DNA from: Paraburkholderia caledonica NBRC 102488 | Lineage (GTDB): Bacteria; Pseudomonadota; Gammaproteobacteria; Burkholderiales; Burkholderiaceae | Length of the DNA stretch: 64,000 bases | Assembly (NCBI RefSeq): GCF_000685095.1 | Contig: NZ_BAYE01000017.1 | Span: 58,259-122,258 of the forward strand | Direction of reading: 5' to 3' | Shown here: positions 16,858 to 26,035 of the stretch, one piece after another | How positions within the stretch are numbered: the stretch's first letter is position 1 | Layout: the number at the start of each line of letters is the position of its first letter | The notes under the pieces: model-generated | Told to the model about the DNA's origin: nothing | Seen by the model: the letters and a program-made list of their open reading frames with translations, nothing else | Database searches by the model: none | Made by a program: the position numbers and the translations under genes

Positions 16858-18327
16858 TTAGCGCGGCAGGTCCGAATGCCCCATCAGGAAAGCGTCGACC
16901 GAACGTGCGCACTGACGGCCTTCGCGAATCGCCCACACTACGAGCGACTGACCGCGGCGCATATCGCCGGCAGTGAACACCTTGTCCACCGACGTGTAGT
17001 ACGCCTTGTCACCTTCGGTGGTGGCCCGCACGTTGCCGCGCGCGTCCTTGTCGACGCCGAAGGCTTCCAGCACAGGCGACACCGGCTGCGTGAAGCCCAT
17101 GGCGAGGAGCACCAGGTCGGCCTTCATTTCGAACTCGGAGCCCGGCACTTCGACCATCTTGCCGTCCTTCCATTCGACGCGCGCCGCAATCAGCTTCTCG
17201 ACCTTGCCGTTCTTGCCTTCGAGGCGCTTGGTCGCAACAGCCCAATCGCGCGAACAGCCTTCCTCATGCGACGACGACGTGCGCAGCTTGATCGGCCAGT
17301 ACGGCCACACGAGCGGCTTGTTCTCTTCTTCCGGCGGTTGCGGCAGCAGTTCGAACTGCGTGACGCTCTTCGCGCCGTGACGGTTCGACGTGCCCACGCA
17401 GTCCGAACCGGTATCGCCGCCGCCGATCACGACGACGTGCTTGCCCTTGGCGAGCAACTGGTTCGGGACTTTGTCGCCGGCATTGACCTTGTTCTGCTGC
17501 GGCAGGAATTCCATCGCGTAATGGATGCCTTCCAGTTCGCGGCCCGGCACCGGCAGATCGCGCGGCGTTTCCGAACCGCCGGCTACCACGACCGCGTCGA
17601 AGTCTTCCTTCAACTGGTCCGGCGTGATGGTTTCCTTTGCTGTATTGCCGATGTAGGCCGGCAGCGAATCGGCCTTGCCGACGAACACGTTCGCGCGGAA
17701 CGTCACGCCTTCGGCTTCCATCTGGCGCATACGGCGATCGATCAGCCACTTCTCCAGCTTGAAGTCGGGAATGCCGTAGCGCAGCAGACCGCCAATGCGG
17801 TCGTTCTTCTCGAACACCGTCACATCGTGACCGGCGCGCGCGAGTTGCTGAGCGACCGCCAGACCGGCAGGACCGGACCCGACCACGGCAACCTTCTTGC
17901 CGGTCTTATGCTTCGGCGGCTGCGGCGCGACCCAGCCTTCGGCCCATGCCTTGTCGATGATCGCGTGTTCGATCGACTTGATGCCGACCGGGTCGTCGTT
18001 AATGCCGAGCGTGCATGCCGCTTCGCACGGCGCCGGGCAGATGCGGCCCGTGAACTCCGGGAAGTTGTTCGTGGAGTGCAACACCTCGATCGCCGTCTTC
18101 CAGTCCTGTTGAAACACCAGGTCGTTGAAGTCCGGGATGATGTTGTTCACCGGGCAACCGTTGTTGCAGAACGGAATGCCGCAGTCCATACAACGTGCGC
18201 CTTGAACCTTCGCTTCGTCGTCGGTGAGTGCGGCGACGAATTCCTTGTAGTGCTTCACGCGTGTGAGCGGAGCTTCATACGCCTCGTGGCGGCGCTCGAA
18301 CTCGAGAAAACCGGTTGCCTTGCCCAT
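16858..18327 (-). CDS. gltD: Glutamate synthase small subunit GltD
   Basis: 489 aa. This NADPH-side beta subunit of GOGAT supplies electrons to GltB. The N-terminal domain has the two cysteine clusters for [4Fe-4S] centres (CMDCGIPFCNNGCPVNN and CPAPCEAAC). An FAD Rossmann motif (VAVVGSGPAGLAVAQQLA) and an NADPH-site motif (VVIGGGDTGSDC) follow. It lies 128 bp downstream of gltB on the same strand, as expected for the operon. Full length, nothing unusual. Confidence 0.97.
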   Translation of the reverse strand: MGKATGFLEFERRHEAYEAPLTRVKHYKEFVAALTDDEAKVQGARCMDCGIPFCNNGCPVNNIIPDFNDLVFQQDWKTAIEVLHSTNNFPEFTGRICPAPCEAACTLGINDDPVGIKSIEHAIIDKAWAEGWVAPQPPKHKTGKKVAVVGSGPAGLAVAQQLARAGHDVTVFEKNDRIGGLLRYGIPDFKLEKWLIDRRMRQMEAEGVTFRANVFVGKADSLPAYIGNTAKETITPDQLKEDFDAVVVAGGSETPRDLPVPGRELEGIHYAMEFLPQQNKVNAGDKVPNQLLAKGKHVVVIGGGDTGSDCVGTSNRHGAKSVTQFELLPQPPEEENKPLVWPYWPIKLRTSSSHEEGCSRDWAVATKRLEGKNGKVEKLIAARVEWKDGKMVEVPGSEFEMKADLVLLAMGFTQPVSPVLEAFGVDKDARGNVRATTEGDKAYYTSVDKVFTAGDMRRGQSLVVWAIREGRQCARSVDAFLMGHSDLPR

Positions 18328-18455
18328 GTGGTTCTCTTCTCTATCTGTATCTAGGGGGTGATCTGAACCCGCCGCAGCGCGCCGTTGAACGGTCGCGCGC
18401 GGCAGGAACGGCTAAAGGTGACGTCTCTGTGCGAAAGCAGTCGAGCGGTCTGCGC

Positions 18456-21400
18456 TCAGGCGGCGAGAACTTCTTTATTCGCCTTCTTCGCTGCCATTTC
18501 GCCCAGCGCGCGCTTGTACTCGGTCGGGAACACCTTCACGAATTGACGGCGCGACGCGTCCCAGTTTTCGAGCAGCGCTTTCGCACGCGGCGAGCCGGTG
18601 AACTGGAAGTGACGTTCGATGAGCCCCTTGAGCAGCGCTTCGTCGGTCGTGCCGGCGTGCCACAGGCTCTTGTCGACCGTGCGCTCCTGTTCGGCCTGCT
18701 GCAGAACCGGCTCGAGCGCGACCATCGACTTGTTGCACTTGCCCGCGAACGTGTTGTCCGGGTCGTACACGTAGGCGATGCCGCCCGACATGCCGGCCGC
18801 GAAGTTACGGCCGGTTTCGCCGAGCACGATGACCGTGCCGCCCGTCATATATTCGCAGCCGTGGTCGCCCGTGCCCTCGACAACCGCCGTCGCGCCCGAG
18901 TTACGCACGCAGAATCGCTCGCCCGCCACGCCGCGGAAGAACGATTCGCCTTCGATCGCGCCGTACATCACCGTGTTGCCGCAGATGATGTTCTCTTCCG
19001 ACTTGCCGCGAAAATCGTTCGTGGGACGGATGATGATGCGCCCGCCCGACAGACCCTTGCCGACGTAGTCGTTGCCGTCGCCGACCAGATCCAGCGTGAT
19101 GCCCTTCGCGAGGAACGCGCCGAAGCTCTGACCCGCAGTACCCTTCAACTGGATGTGAATGGTGTCGTCGGGCAAGCCGTCGTGGCCGTACTTCTTCGCG
19201 ATCGTGCCGGACAGCATCGCGCCGACCGTGCGATTGACGTTACGCACCGGCTGGATGAACGAGACGTGCTCGCCGCTCTCGATGGCCGCCTTCGACTTTT
19301 CGATCAGCGTGTGGTCGAGCGCGCGGTCCAGACCGTGGTCCTGGTCTTCCACATGCTTGCGCGCGACTTCAGCCGGCACTTGCGGCAGATAGAACACGCG
19401 CGAGAAGTCGAGACCCTTAGCCTTCCAGTGCTCGATGCCCTTCTTCGTGTCGAGCAGTTCGGCGTGACCGATCAGGTCGTCGAACTTGCGGATACCCAGT
19501 TGCGCCATGATTTCGCGCGCTTCTTCCGCAACGAAGAAGAAGAAGTTCACGACGTGTTCCGGCTGGCCCTTGAACTTGGCCCGCAGCACCGGGTCTTGCG
19601 TCGCGACGCCGACCGGGCAGGTGTTCAGATGGCACTTGCGCATCATGATGCAGCCTTCGACGACGAGCGGCGCCGTCGCAAAGCCGAACTCGTCGGCGCC
19701 GAGCAGCGCGCCGATCACGACGTCGCGGCCGGTCTTCATCTGACCGTCGGCCTGCACGCGGATACGCCCGCGCAACTGGTTCAGAACCAGTGTCTGCTGC
19801 GTTTCGGCTAGACCGAGTTCCCACGGCGTGCCGGCATGCTTGACCGACGACAGCGGCGACGCGCCGGTGCCGCCGTCGTGGCCTGCGATCACGACGTGGT
19901 CGGCCTTCGCCTTGGCGACGCCCGCAGCGACCGTGCCGACACCGGACTCCGACACCAGCTTCACCGACACGCTAGCCGCCGGATTTGCGTTCTTCAGGTC
20001 GTGAATGAGCTGCGCCAGATCTTCGATCGAGTAGATGTCGTGGTGCGGCGGCGGTGAAATGAGACCGACACCCGGCACCGAGTAACGCAGCTTGCCGATG
20101 TACTCGGACACCTTGTGGCCCGGCAACTGGCCGCCTTCGCCCGGCTTCGCGCCCTGCGCCATCTTGATCTGGATCTGGTCGGCCGAGGCGAGGTATTCCG
20201 CCGTCACGCCGAAACGGCCCGACGCGACCTGCTTGATCTTCGAGCGCAGCGAATCGCCTTCCTTCAACGGAATGTCGACGATCACCTCGTCGCCGATCAC
20301 GGACTTCATCGTGTCGCCGTTGTTGATTGGAATGCCGCGCAGTTCGTTGCGATAGCGGTTTTCGTCCTCGCCGCCTTCGCCGGTGTTCGACTTGCCGCCG
20401 ATGCGGTTCATCGCGACCGCCAGCGTGGCGTGCGCCTCCGTGCTGATCGAGCCGAGCGACATTGCACCGGTGGCAAAACGCTTGACGATTTCCTTCGCCG
20501 GTTCCACCTCGTCGAGCGGAATTGCCTTGGTCGGGTCGAGCTTGAATTCGAACAGACCGCGGAAGGTCATGTGACGCCTGGTCTGATCGTTGATCAGATG
20601 CGCGTATTCCTTGTACGTCTGATACGAATTGCTGCGCGCCGAGTGTTGCAGCTTGGCGATCGCATCCGGCGTCCACATGTGTTCTTCGCCGCGCACGCGG
20701 TACGCGTATTCGCCACCTGCGTCGAGCATGTTCGCGAGGATCGGGTTGTCGCCGAACGCGTCGCGGTGCAGGCGGATCGCTTCTTCGGCGACGTCGAAGA
20801 GACCAATGCCGCCGACCTTCGACGAGGTGCCCTTGAAGTACTTTTGCACGAGATCTTCAGCAAGGCCGACTGCTTCGAAAATCTGCGCGCCGGTGTACGA
20901 CATGTAGGTCGAAATGCCCATCTTCGACATGACTTTCTGCAAGCCCTTGCCGACTGCCTTCGTGAAGTTGTAGACCGCCTTTTCCGGCGACAGGTCGCCC
21001 TTCAGGCCGGCTGCGAGCTGGCCGAGCGTTTCCATCGCCAGGTACGGATGCACGGCTTCCGCGCCGTAGCCGGCCAGCAGCGCGAAGTGGTGCGTTTCGC
21101 GCGCGGAGCCGGTTTCGACGACGAGACCCGTGCTGGTACGCAAGCCTTGCTGCACGAGGTGCGTGTGAATCGCCGCCGTGGCGAGCAGCGCCGGAATCGC
21201 GACGTTGTCGCGGTCGGTCTTGCGGTCGGACACGATCAGCATGTTGTAGCCGGACTTGACGGCGTCGACAGCTTCCGCGCACAGCGACGCGAGACGCGCC
21301 TCGATGCCTTCCTTGCCCCACGCGACCGGATAACAGATGTTCAGTTCGTACGAGCTGAACTTGCCGCCCGTGTACTGATCGATCGCGCGGATCTTCGCGA

Positions 21401-23159
21401 TGTCCTTGAAGTCGAGCACAGGCTGCGACACTTCGAGACGCATCGGCGGGTTGATGTTGTTCGTGTCGAGCAGGTTCGGCTTCGGCCCGACGAACGACAC
21501 GAGCGACATCACCATGTTTTCACGGATCGGGTCGATCGGCGGGTTCGTGACCTGCGCGAACAGCTGCTTGAAGTAGTGATAGAGCGTCTTGTTCTTGTTG
21601 GACATGACCGCGAGCGGCGAGTCGTTGCCCATGGAGCCAACCGCTTCTTCGCCGGCTTGCGCCATCGGCGCCATCAGGAACTTGAGGTCTTCCTGCGTGT
21701 AGCCGAACGCCTGCTGGCGATCCAGCAAAGCGGCGGCCTCACGGCGCTCGGTCGCGACGTCTTCGGCCTTCGGCTCGATCTCGTCGAGCTTGATGCGCAC
21801 GGCGTCGATCCAGCTCTTGTACGGCTTGGCGTTCGCGAGGTTGTCCTTCAGTTCCTTGTCGTCGATGATGCGGCCGTGTTCCATGTCGATCAGGAACATC
21901 TTGCCCGGCTGCAGGCGCCACTTCTTGACGATCTTCGACTCAGGGATAGGCAGCGTGCCCGCTTCCGACGCCATGATGACGAGGTCGTCGTCGGTGACGA
22001 TGTAGCGCGCCGGACGCAGTCCGTTACGGTCCAGCGTCGCGCCGATCTGGCGACCGTCGGTGAACGCGATCGCGGCGGGGCCGTCCCACGGCTCCATCAT
22101 CGCGGCGTGGTATTCGTAGAACGCGCGGCGGTTGTCGTCCATCAGCGTGTGCTGTTCCCAGGCTTCCGGGATCATCATCATCATTGCGTGGACGAGCGGG
22201 TAGCCGGCCATCACCAGCAGTTCGAGACAGTTGTCGAACGAGGCAGTGTCCGATTGGCCCGGATAGATCAGCGGCCACAGCTTCGGCAGGTCGTCGCCAA
22301 GCACGTGCGACGCGATTGCGCCGGTACGCGCGTTCAGCCAGTTGACGTTGCCCTTCACCGTGTTGATTTCGCCGTTGTGGGCGATCATCCGGTACGGGTG
22401 AGCCAGTTCCCAGGCGGGGAACGTGTTGGTCGAGAAGCGCTGGTGCACAAGCGCGAGCGCCGAAACGGTGCGCTCGTCCTGCAGGTCGCGGTAGTACACA
22501 CCGACCTGACCTGCCAGCAGCAGGCCCTTGTAGACGACGGTACGTGCCGACATGGACGGCACGAAATATTCCTTGCCGTGCTTGAGCTTGAGCGCCTGAA
22601 TGCGGTGGCTCGCGGTCTTGCGGATCACGTAAAGCTTCCGCTCCAGCGCGTCGGTCACCATGATGTCCTTGCCGCGACCGATGAAGATCTGGCGGATCAG
22701 CGGCTCGCTCGCCTTGACGGTCGGCGAAATCGGCATGGTGTGGTCGACCGGCACATCACGCCAGCCGAGCACCACCTGGCCCTCGGCCTTCACCGTGCGC
22801 TCCAGTTCCTGTTCGCAGGCGAGACGCGACGCGTGTTCCTTCGGCAGAAACACCATGCCGACGCCGTATTCGCCGAACGGCGGCAACGTCACGCCCTGCT
22901 TTGCCATTTCCTCGCGATAGAAACCGTCCGGGATCTGGATCAGGATGCCGGCACCGTCGCCCATCAACGGATCTGCGCCGACGGCGCCCCGGTGATCGAG
23001 GTTCTCGAGAATCTTCAGGCCTTGCTCGATGATCTCGTGGCTCTTCTTGCCCTTGATGTGGGCGACGAAGCCGACGCCGCAGGCGTCGTGTTCGTTTTCC
23101 GGGTCGTACAACCCTTGGGCGGCGGGAACCGGGTGAACCGGTTGCTGGCGATCGTTCAT
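18456..23159 (-). CDS. gltB: Glutamate synthase large subunit GltB
   Basis: 1567 aa. It converts glutamine and 2-oxoglutarate to two glutamates. The N-terminal class II glutaminase domain begins after a short propeptide at Cys in HDACGVGFVAHIKG, with the RFSTNTFPAWELAHPYRMIAHNGEINT substrate region. The central and FMN-binding domains follow, with GEGGEDENRYRNE, GAKPGEGGQLPGHKV and the HDGGTGASP loop, then the 3Fe-4S cysteines in MMRKCHLNTCPVGVATQ, and a C-terminal beta-helix (GNTVMYGAIEGESFFRG). The ATG at 23159 gives the expected short propeptide. Long open frames on the opposite strand here are codon-bias shadows. Confidence 0.98.
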   Translation of the reverse strand: MNDRQQPVHPVPAAQGLYDPENEHDACGVGFVAHIKGKKSHEIIEQGLKILENLDHRGAVGADPLMGDGAGILIQIPDGFYREEMAKQGVTLPPFGEYGVGMVFLPKEHASRLACEQELERTVKAEGQVVLGWRDVPVDHTMPISPTVKASEPLIRQIFIGRGKDIMVTDALERKLYVIRKTASHRIQALKLKHGKEYFVPSMSARTVVYKGLLLAGQVGVYYRDLQDERTVSALALVHQRFSTNTFPAWELAHPYRMIAHNGEINTVKGNVNWLNARTGAIASHVLGDDLPKLWPLIYPGQSDTASFDNCLELLVMAGYPLVHAMMMMIPEAWEQHTLMDDNRRAFYEYHAAMMEPWDGPAAIAFTDGRQIGATLDRNGLRPARYIVTDDDLVIMASEAGTLPIPESKIVKKWRLQPGKMFLIDMEHGRIIDDKELKDNLANAKPYKSWIDAVRIKLDEIEPKAEDVATERREAAALLDRQQAFGYTQEDLKFLMAPMAQAGEEAVGSMGNDSPLAVMSNKNKTLYHYFKQLFAQVTNPPIDPIRENMVMSLVSFVGPKPNLLDTNNINPPMRLEVSQPVLDFKDIAKIRAIDQYTGGKFSSYELNICYPVAWGKEGIEARLASLCAEAVDAVKSGYNMLIVSDRKTDRDNVAIPALLATAAIHTHLVQQGLRTSTGLVVETGSARETHHFALLAGYGAEAVHPYLAMETLGQLAAGLKGDLSPEKAVYNFTKAVGKGLQKVMSKMGISTYMSYTGAQIFEAVGLAEDLVQKYFKGTSSKVGGIGLFDVAEEAIRLHRDAFGDNPILANMLDAGGEYAYRVRGEEHMWTPDAIAKLQHSARSNSYQTYKEYAHLINDQTRRHMTFRGLFEFKLDPTKAIPLDEVEPAKEIVKRFATGAMSLGSISTEAHATLAVAMNRIGGKSNTGEGGEDENRYRNELRGIPINNGDTMKSVIGDEVIVDIPLKEGDSLRSKIKQVASGRFGVTAEYLASADQIQIKMAQGAKPGEGGQLPGHKVSEYIGKLRYSVPGVGLISPPPHHDIYSIEDLAQLIHDLKNANPAASVSVKLVSESGVGTVAAGVAKAKADHVVIAGHDGGTGASPLSSVKHAGTPWELGLAETQQTLVLNQLRGRIRVQADGQMKTGRDVVIGALLGADEFGFATAPLVVEGCIMMRKCHLNTCPVGVATQDPVLRAKFKGQPEHVVNFFFFVAEEAREIMAQLGIRKFDDLIGHAELLDTKKGIEHWKAKGLDFSRVFYLPQVPAEVARKHVEDQDHGLDRALDHTLIEKSKAAIESGEHVSFIQPVRNVNRTVGAMLSGTIAKKYGHDGLPDDTIHIQLKGTAGQSFGAFLAKGITLDLVGDGNDYVGKGLSGGRIIIRPTNDFRGKSEENIICGNTVMYGAIEGESFFRGVAGERFCVRNSGATAVVEGTGDHGCEYMTGGTVIVLGETGRNFAAGMSGGIAYVYDPDNTFAGKCNKSMVALEPVLQQAEQERTVDKSLWHAGTTDEALLKGLIERHFQFTGSPRAKALLENWDASRRQFVKVFPTEYKRALGEMAAKKANKEVLAA

Positions 23160-23393
23160 GGGGACACCGTCTGTGAGGGGCCGACAGGCCGTTAAACCGT
23201 TTTTCTATTGCCGCACGTGCACACCCGCAACGGCTGAGACGCCTTTGACGCTGCAACCTACGCAGTTCAAAAACGCCGGAATTCGGAATATACGCGACGA
23301 ATCAATGGAATAGCAAATAAAACGTTATGATTGATCCCTAATTATCAGTTTGGTGCATTGCGGGTATTTTTTATTGGTGCCATATCAAGCAAG
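23160..23393. other. gltB upstream region
   Basis: AT-rich compared with its surroundings, especially 23280-23400, as is common for strong promoter regions. I see no clear sigma-70 or sigma-54 promoter pair and no gene. gltB transcription, and any regulator binding, should map here. Confidence 0.5.
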
Positions 23394-23428
23394 GGCAAAA
23401 TAAAACGGCATGTCGTGATGCCGTTTGA
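23394..23428 (-). terminator. Terminator of the transposase-like gene, upstream of gltB
   Basis: On the minus strand AAACGGCAT and ATGCCGTTT form a perfect 9-bp stem with a 6-nt loop, followed by TTATTTT. It separates the transposase-like gene from the gltB transcript. Confidence 0.8.
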
Positions 23429-23453
23429 AAGACAAACAATTGGTTCGATTCGC

Positions 23454-24161
23454 TTATTGCGCCTGCGGAGTCTCCCGGACCTTGCGAGGCCGCCCACGGG
23501 GCAGCGGCGATACGCGCCGGTTCGCCGCCCGGGCCGCCCATTCACGGTACGCGTCGCTGCCGAGCACCCAGCCTTTTAGCGTGGCCTGCTGAAGCTGGCT
23601 TGCCTCTCGTTCGTCGAGCGGCTGCTCGCACAACTCGCGGTACGCGCGCTGCCTTTCGAACGGCGTGTTGCCGAGCGACCAGTAGAGCGGATGGTCGGTG
23701 ATCAGGCTGTCGAGCGTGAGACCGATGTGATGACGGTAGCTCGACCAGCGGTAGTCTTCTGGCGCGCTCGCGATCTGCATGCGCACCGGGCACATTTCGA
23801 CGACGCGGCTCGCCAGCAGAAAATACCGCTCGCCCTCGATCACCGTGGCGCGATAGCGACCTTCCCATAACGTGCCGCGTCGCGCGTAACGGCGGTTGAA
23901 GTGCGCTACGTAGCGGCGCCCGACCGCCTGCATCGCTTTCGGCAGGCTCGACTCCTCCGTTGGAGTGACGAGCAGCTGGACCGCGCCCGGCATCAACGCA
24001 TATGCGTGGATCGATAAGTGATGATCGCGCGAAGCCGCTTTCATACAGTCGATGAAGAGTTCGTAGTCCTGGTCGTCGACGAACGCAGGCTGCTGATCGA
24101 GTCCGCGGAGGATGACGTGCTGCGGCTGGTCAGGAACATAAAGACGTGCAAGCCGTGCCAT
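23454..24161 (-). CDS. Degenerate Y1-transposase (RAYT-like) protein with AT-hook-like tail
   Basis: 235 aa with the overall pattern of REP-associated tyrosine transposases: an N-terminal RLYVPDQPQHVILRG, the LMPxxVxLLVTP strand, RRYARRGTLWEGRYRATVIE, then EDYRWSSYRHHIG. Key catalytic positions are changed: the HUH motif (normally HVH) is Ala60-Val-Gln62, and the catalytic Tyr in the RYIExNPVR helix is Val120 (SRVVEMCPVR). The C-terminus has PRGRPRK (221-227), matching an AT-hook core. The intact frame, own terminator and lack of terminal repeats suggest a retained DNA-binding protein, not an active element. It lies upstream of gltBD on the same strand. Confidence 0.8.
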   Translation of the reverse strand: MARLARLYVPDQPQHVILRGLDQQPAFVDDQDYELFIDCMKAASRDHHLSIHAYALMPGAVQLLVTPTEESSLPKAMQAVGRRYVAHFNRRYARRGTLWEGRYRATVIEGERYFLLASRVVEMCPVRMQIASAPEDYRWSSYRHHIGLTLDSLITDHPLYWSLGNTPFERQRAYRELCEQPLDEREASQLQQATLKGWVLGSDAYREWAARAANRRVSPLPRGRPRKVRETPQAQ

Positions 24162-24348
24162 GCTGAAGTATCCGATAGTCGCGTTGGTACATACCCGAAG
24201 GTCCGAGGAGCCGCATGCGCCGGAGGTTCGACGCGGCGCGGCCAGGCCAGGAAGCGCGCCCGGCTTAGGGAGAAAACTCTAACCGGCGCGTATGGTTAGT
24301 TTCAAACGTTGTGGTCATAATGAGCGGGCCTTTTTTGGAGGAGCACAT

Positions 24349-25074
24349 ATGAAATTAAAACAGGCCGTAACGGGGATCGCAGTGCTAGCCAGCATGACAA
24401 CAGCAGCACACGCGCAATCGGCCGGTAGCTTTTTCGTCTCAACAGGCTGGTTCCATCTTGCGCCTCAATCGAGTAGCCAGCCCCTGCAAGTAACGAGCAT
24501 TGGCGGTAGCCCGACCAACATCACAGAAGCCAATACCGGAGCCTCACTGAGTTCGGCCGACACCATTGGCCTGACCGCGGGCTACTTCATTACCGATCAC
24601 ATCGCCACCGAATTCGTGATTGGCTACCCGCCTTCGTTCGACCTGAACGGCACCGGTAGCCTCGACCAATTCGGCAAGCTGGGTCAGGCGAAGCAGTGGA
24701 GCCCAACTCTGCTGTTCAAGTACTACTTCAACGCTCCCACTGCCACATTCCGTCCGTATCTCGGTATCGGCGTGAGCCGTATCTGGTTCACCGACGAGAA
24801 GATCACCAACGGAGCATTCCAGGCGAACGTCCTGCATGGTCCGACCAGCGTCACTACGGATAGTTCGTGGGAGCCGGTGTTTAATGCGGGTTTCACTTAC
24901 GCGTTCAATCAGCACTGGTTCGCGGGCGTGTCGGTGTCGTACCTGCCGCTCAGCACGACGGCCAAACTGAACACGCAGGCGCAGACGCCGGTCGGTACGC
25001 TCAACGTGCAATCGCAAACCAAGATCAAGCTGAACCCGATCGTTACCTACGTCAACATCGGTTACCGCTTCTAA
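24349..25074 (+). CDS. OmpW family outer-membrane protein
   Basis: 241 aa from the ATG at 24349 with a strong GGAGGAG site. The signal peptide ends at AHAQ. The mature protein alternates in the manner of an eight-stranded beta barrel: GSFFVSTGWFHLAP, TIGLTAGYFITDHIATEFVIGYPP, the family-typical KQWSPTLLFKYYF, FRPYLGIGVSRIWF, NAGFTYAFNQHWFAGVSVSYLPLST and the terminal VTYVNIGYRF with Phe last, as needed for BAM insertion. OmpW proteins form hydrophobic channels in the outer membrane. Confidence 0.93.
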   Translation: MKLKQAVTGIAVLASMTTAAHAQSAGSFFVSTGWFHLAPQSSSQPLQVTSIGGSPTNITEANTGASLSSADTIGLTAGYFITDHIATEFVIGYPPSFDLNGTGSLDQFGKLGQAKQWSPTLLFKYYFNAPTATFRPYLGIGVSRIWFTDEKITNGAFQANVLHGPTSVTTDSSWEPVFNAGFTYAFNQHWFAGVSVSYLPLSTTAKLNTQAQTPVGTLNVQSQTKIKLNPIVTYVNIGYRF

Positions 25075-25134
25075 CACGGTTTCGCACGCGTGGAATGCTG
25101 TGGTTTAGGGTAGTCGAATTCGCGGGGCTTGAAC

Positions 25135-25170
25135 AACGCCGTCATTTATCCAATGGCGGCGTTTTTTATT
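25135..25170 (+). terminator. Terminator after the OmpW gene
   Basis: AACGCCG(T)C pairs with GGCGGCGTT around a 10-nt loop and is followed by TTTTTTATTTT. Confidence 0.88.
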
Positions 25171-25421
25171 TTGTGCCCCCAAGGACAGCACGCGCCTCCT
25201 TTACCGATGCACCGCGCCGCAGCTTCGGTGTGTTTGTAAAACTGACCCGCAAGCGTTGTGCTTCGTGCAATATCTGCTGACGATTTTCGCCCCGCGGCAC
25301 CGTCTGCCGGGCATTTGGGTTTGGCACCGAAGTTGCGTCCTGCTGGTGTTTCCTGCGTTGCGATGTGGTTTAAGCGTAACCGTGAACGTGGGCCCTTTTT
25401 ACCCTCATCGACGGAGCGACT
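25171..25421. other. Upstream region of the DUF883 gene
   Basis: About 250 bp without a supported gene. The promoter of the following gene should lie here; CGGAG at 25411-25415 upstream of its ATG is a plausible ribosome site. Confidence 0.5.
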
Positions 25422-25802
25422 ATGACAGCACTTCCGAATACGCGAGATGCCCTCGGCGAATCCTGGACCAGCACGAGCCGCCGCGCGCGGCGTATTGCCC
25501 GCCACAGCCGCGACGCGGCTGAAGACATTGCAGGCGAACTTCGCACGCTAATGTCTGAGCTCGAATCCACGCTGGCCGAAGGCACCCAGGCCGATGCAGT
25601 AGCGCTGCGCGGCAAACTGCGCAAGCAGCTCGACAACGCCCGCGCCCGCATGAACGACACGCGCGAGGCCGTACGCGAACGCGCGAATGTAGCGCTCTCG
25701 GACGCGGACGACTATGTGCATGAAAATCCGTGGCAGACGCTCGCGATTGTTGGCGGCGTCGCGCTGATCGCAGGCGCGTTGTTCGCCTCGCGCATGCGCT
25801 GA
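25422..25802 (+). CDS. DUF883 (YqjD/ElaB-type) membrane-anchored protein
   Basis: 126 aa. A charged, helical N-terminal two-thirds (ELRTLMSELESTLAEG, LRKQLDNARARMNDTREAVRERA) is followed by the diagnostic VHENPWQTLAIVGGVALIAGALFASR membrane anchor near the C-terminus. YqjD and ElaB are tail-anchored inner-membrane proteins linked to ribosome association in stationary phase in E. coli. Stand-alone gene here. The role in this organism is inferred from the family only. Confidence 0.9.
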   Translation: MTALPNTRDALGESWTSTSRRARRIARHSRDAAEDIAGELRTLMSELESTLAEGTQADAVALRGKLRKQLDNARARMNDTREAVRERANVALSDADDYVHENPWQTLAIVGGVALIAGALFASRMR

Positions 25803-26035
25803 GCTTTGCGCTGCATGTTGCCCTAAAGCGCGCTTGAGCTTGCGCTGAGAAGAGCGCTGAGAAGTGCGGCTCAAGCCCGCGGCCGGGCTGCATGGCGTTA
25901 GCGTCCCGTTGCATCGACGCTGTGCAGCCCGGTGTGGGAGACCGCCAACCCAGGCAGTCTCTGCAGTGCCTCGTGTGCCGGGCTCGCCCGACATGCTTCC
26001 TGCCGTGGCCCTCGCTTGCCACGGCTCGTGCTCGC

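Noticed and set aside
16876..19811. Plus-strand open frames of about 490-500 codons opposite gltD and the end of gltB
   Set aside because: Same antisense codon-bias effect, with no ribosome sites or family resemblance.
20115..23195. A 1026-codon open frame on the plus strand opposite gltB
   Set aside because: It has no recognisable domain, is dominated by R, V, H, L and D in the pattern produced by reading GC-rich codons backwards, and gltB on the other strand is beyond doubt.
23160..23453. A sigma-54 promoter for gltB
   Set aside because: A TGGCAC occurs on the minus strand near 23380 but no GC element follows at the needed spacing.
23454..24161. Active insertion sequence
   Set aside because: Catalytic residues are missing and no terminal inverted repeats, target duplication or subterminal IS200-type hairpins were seen on either side.
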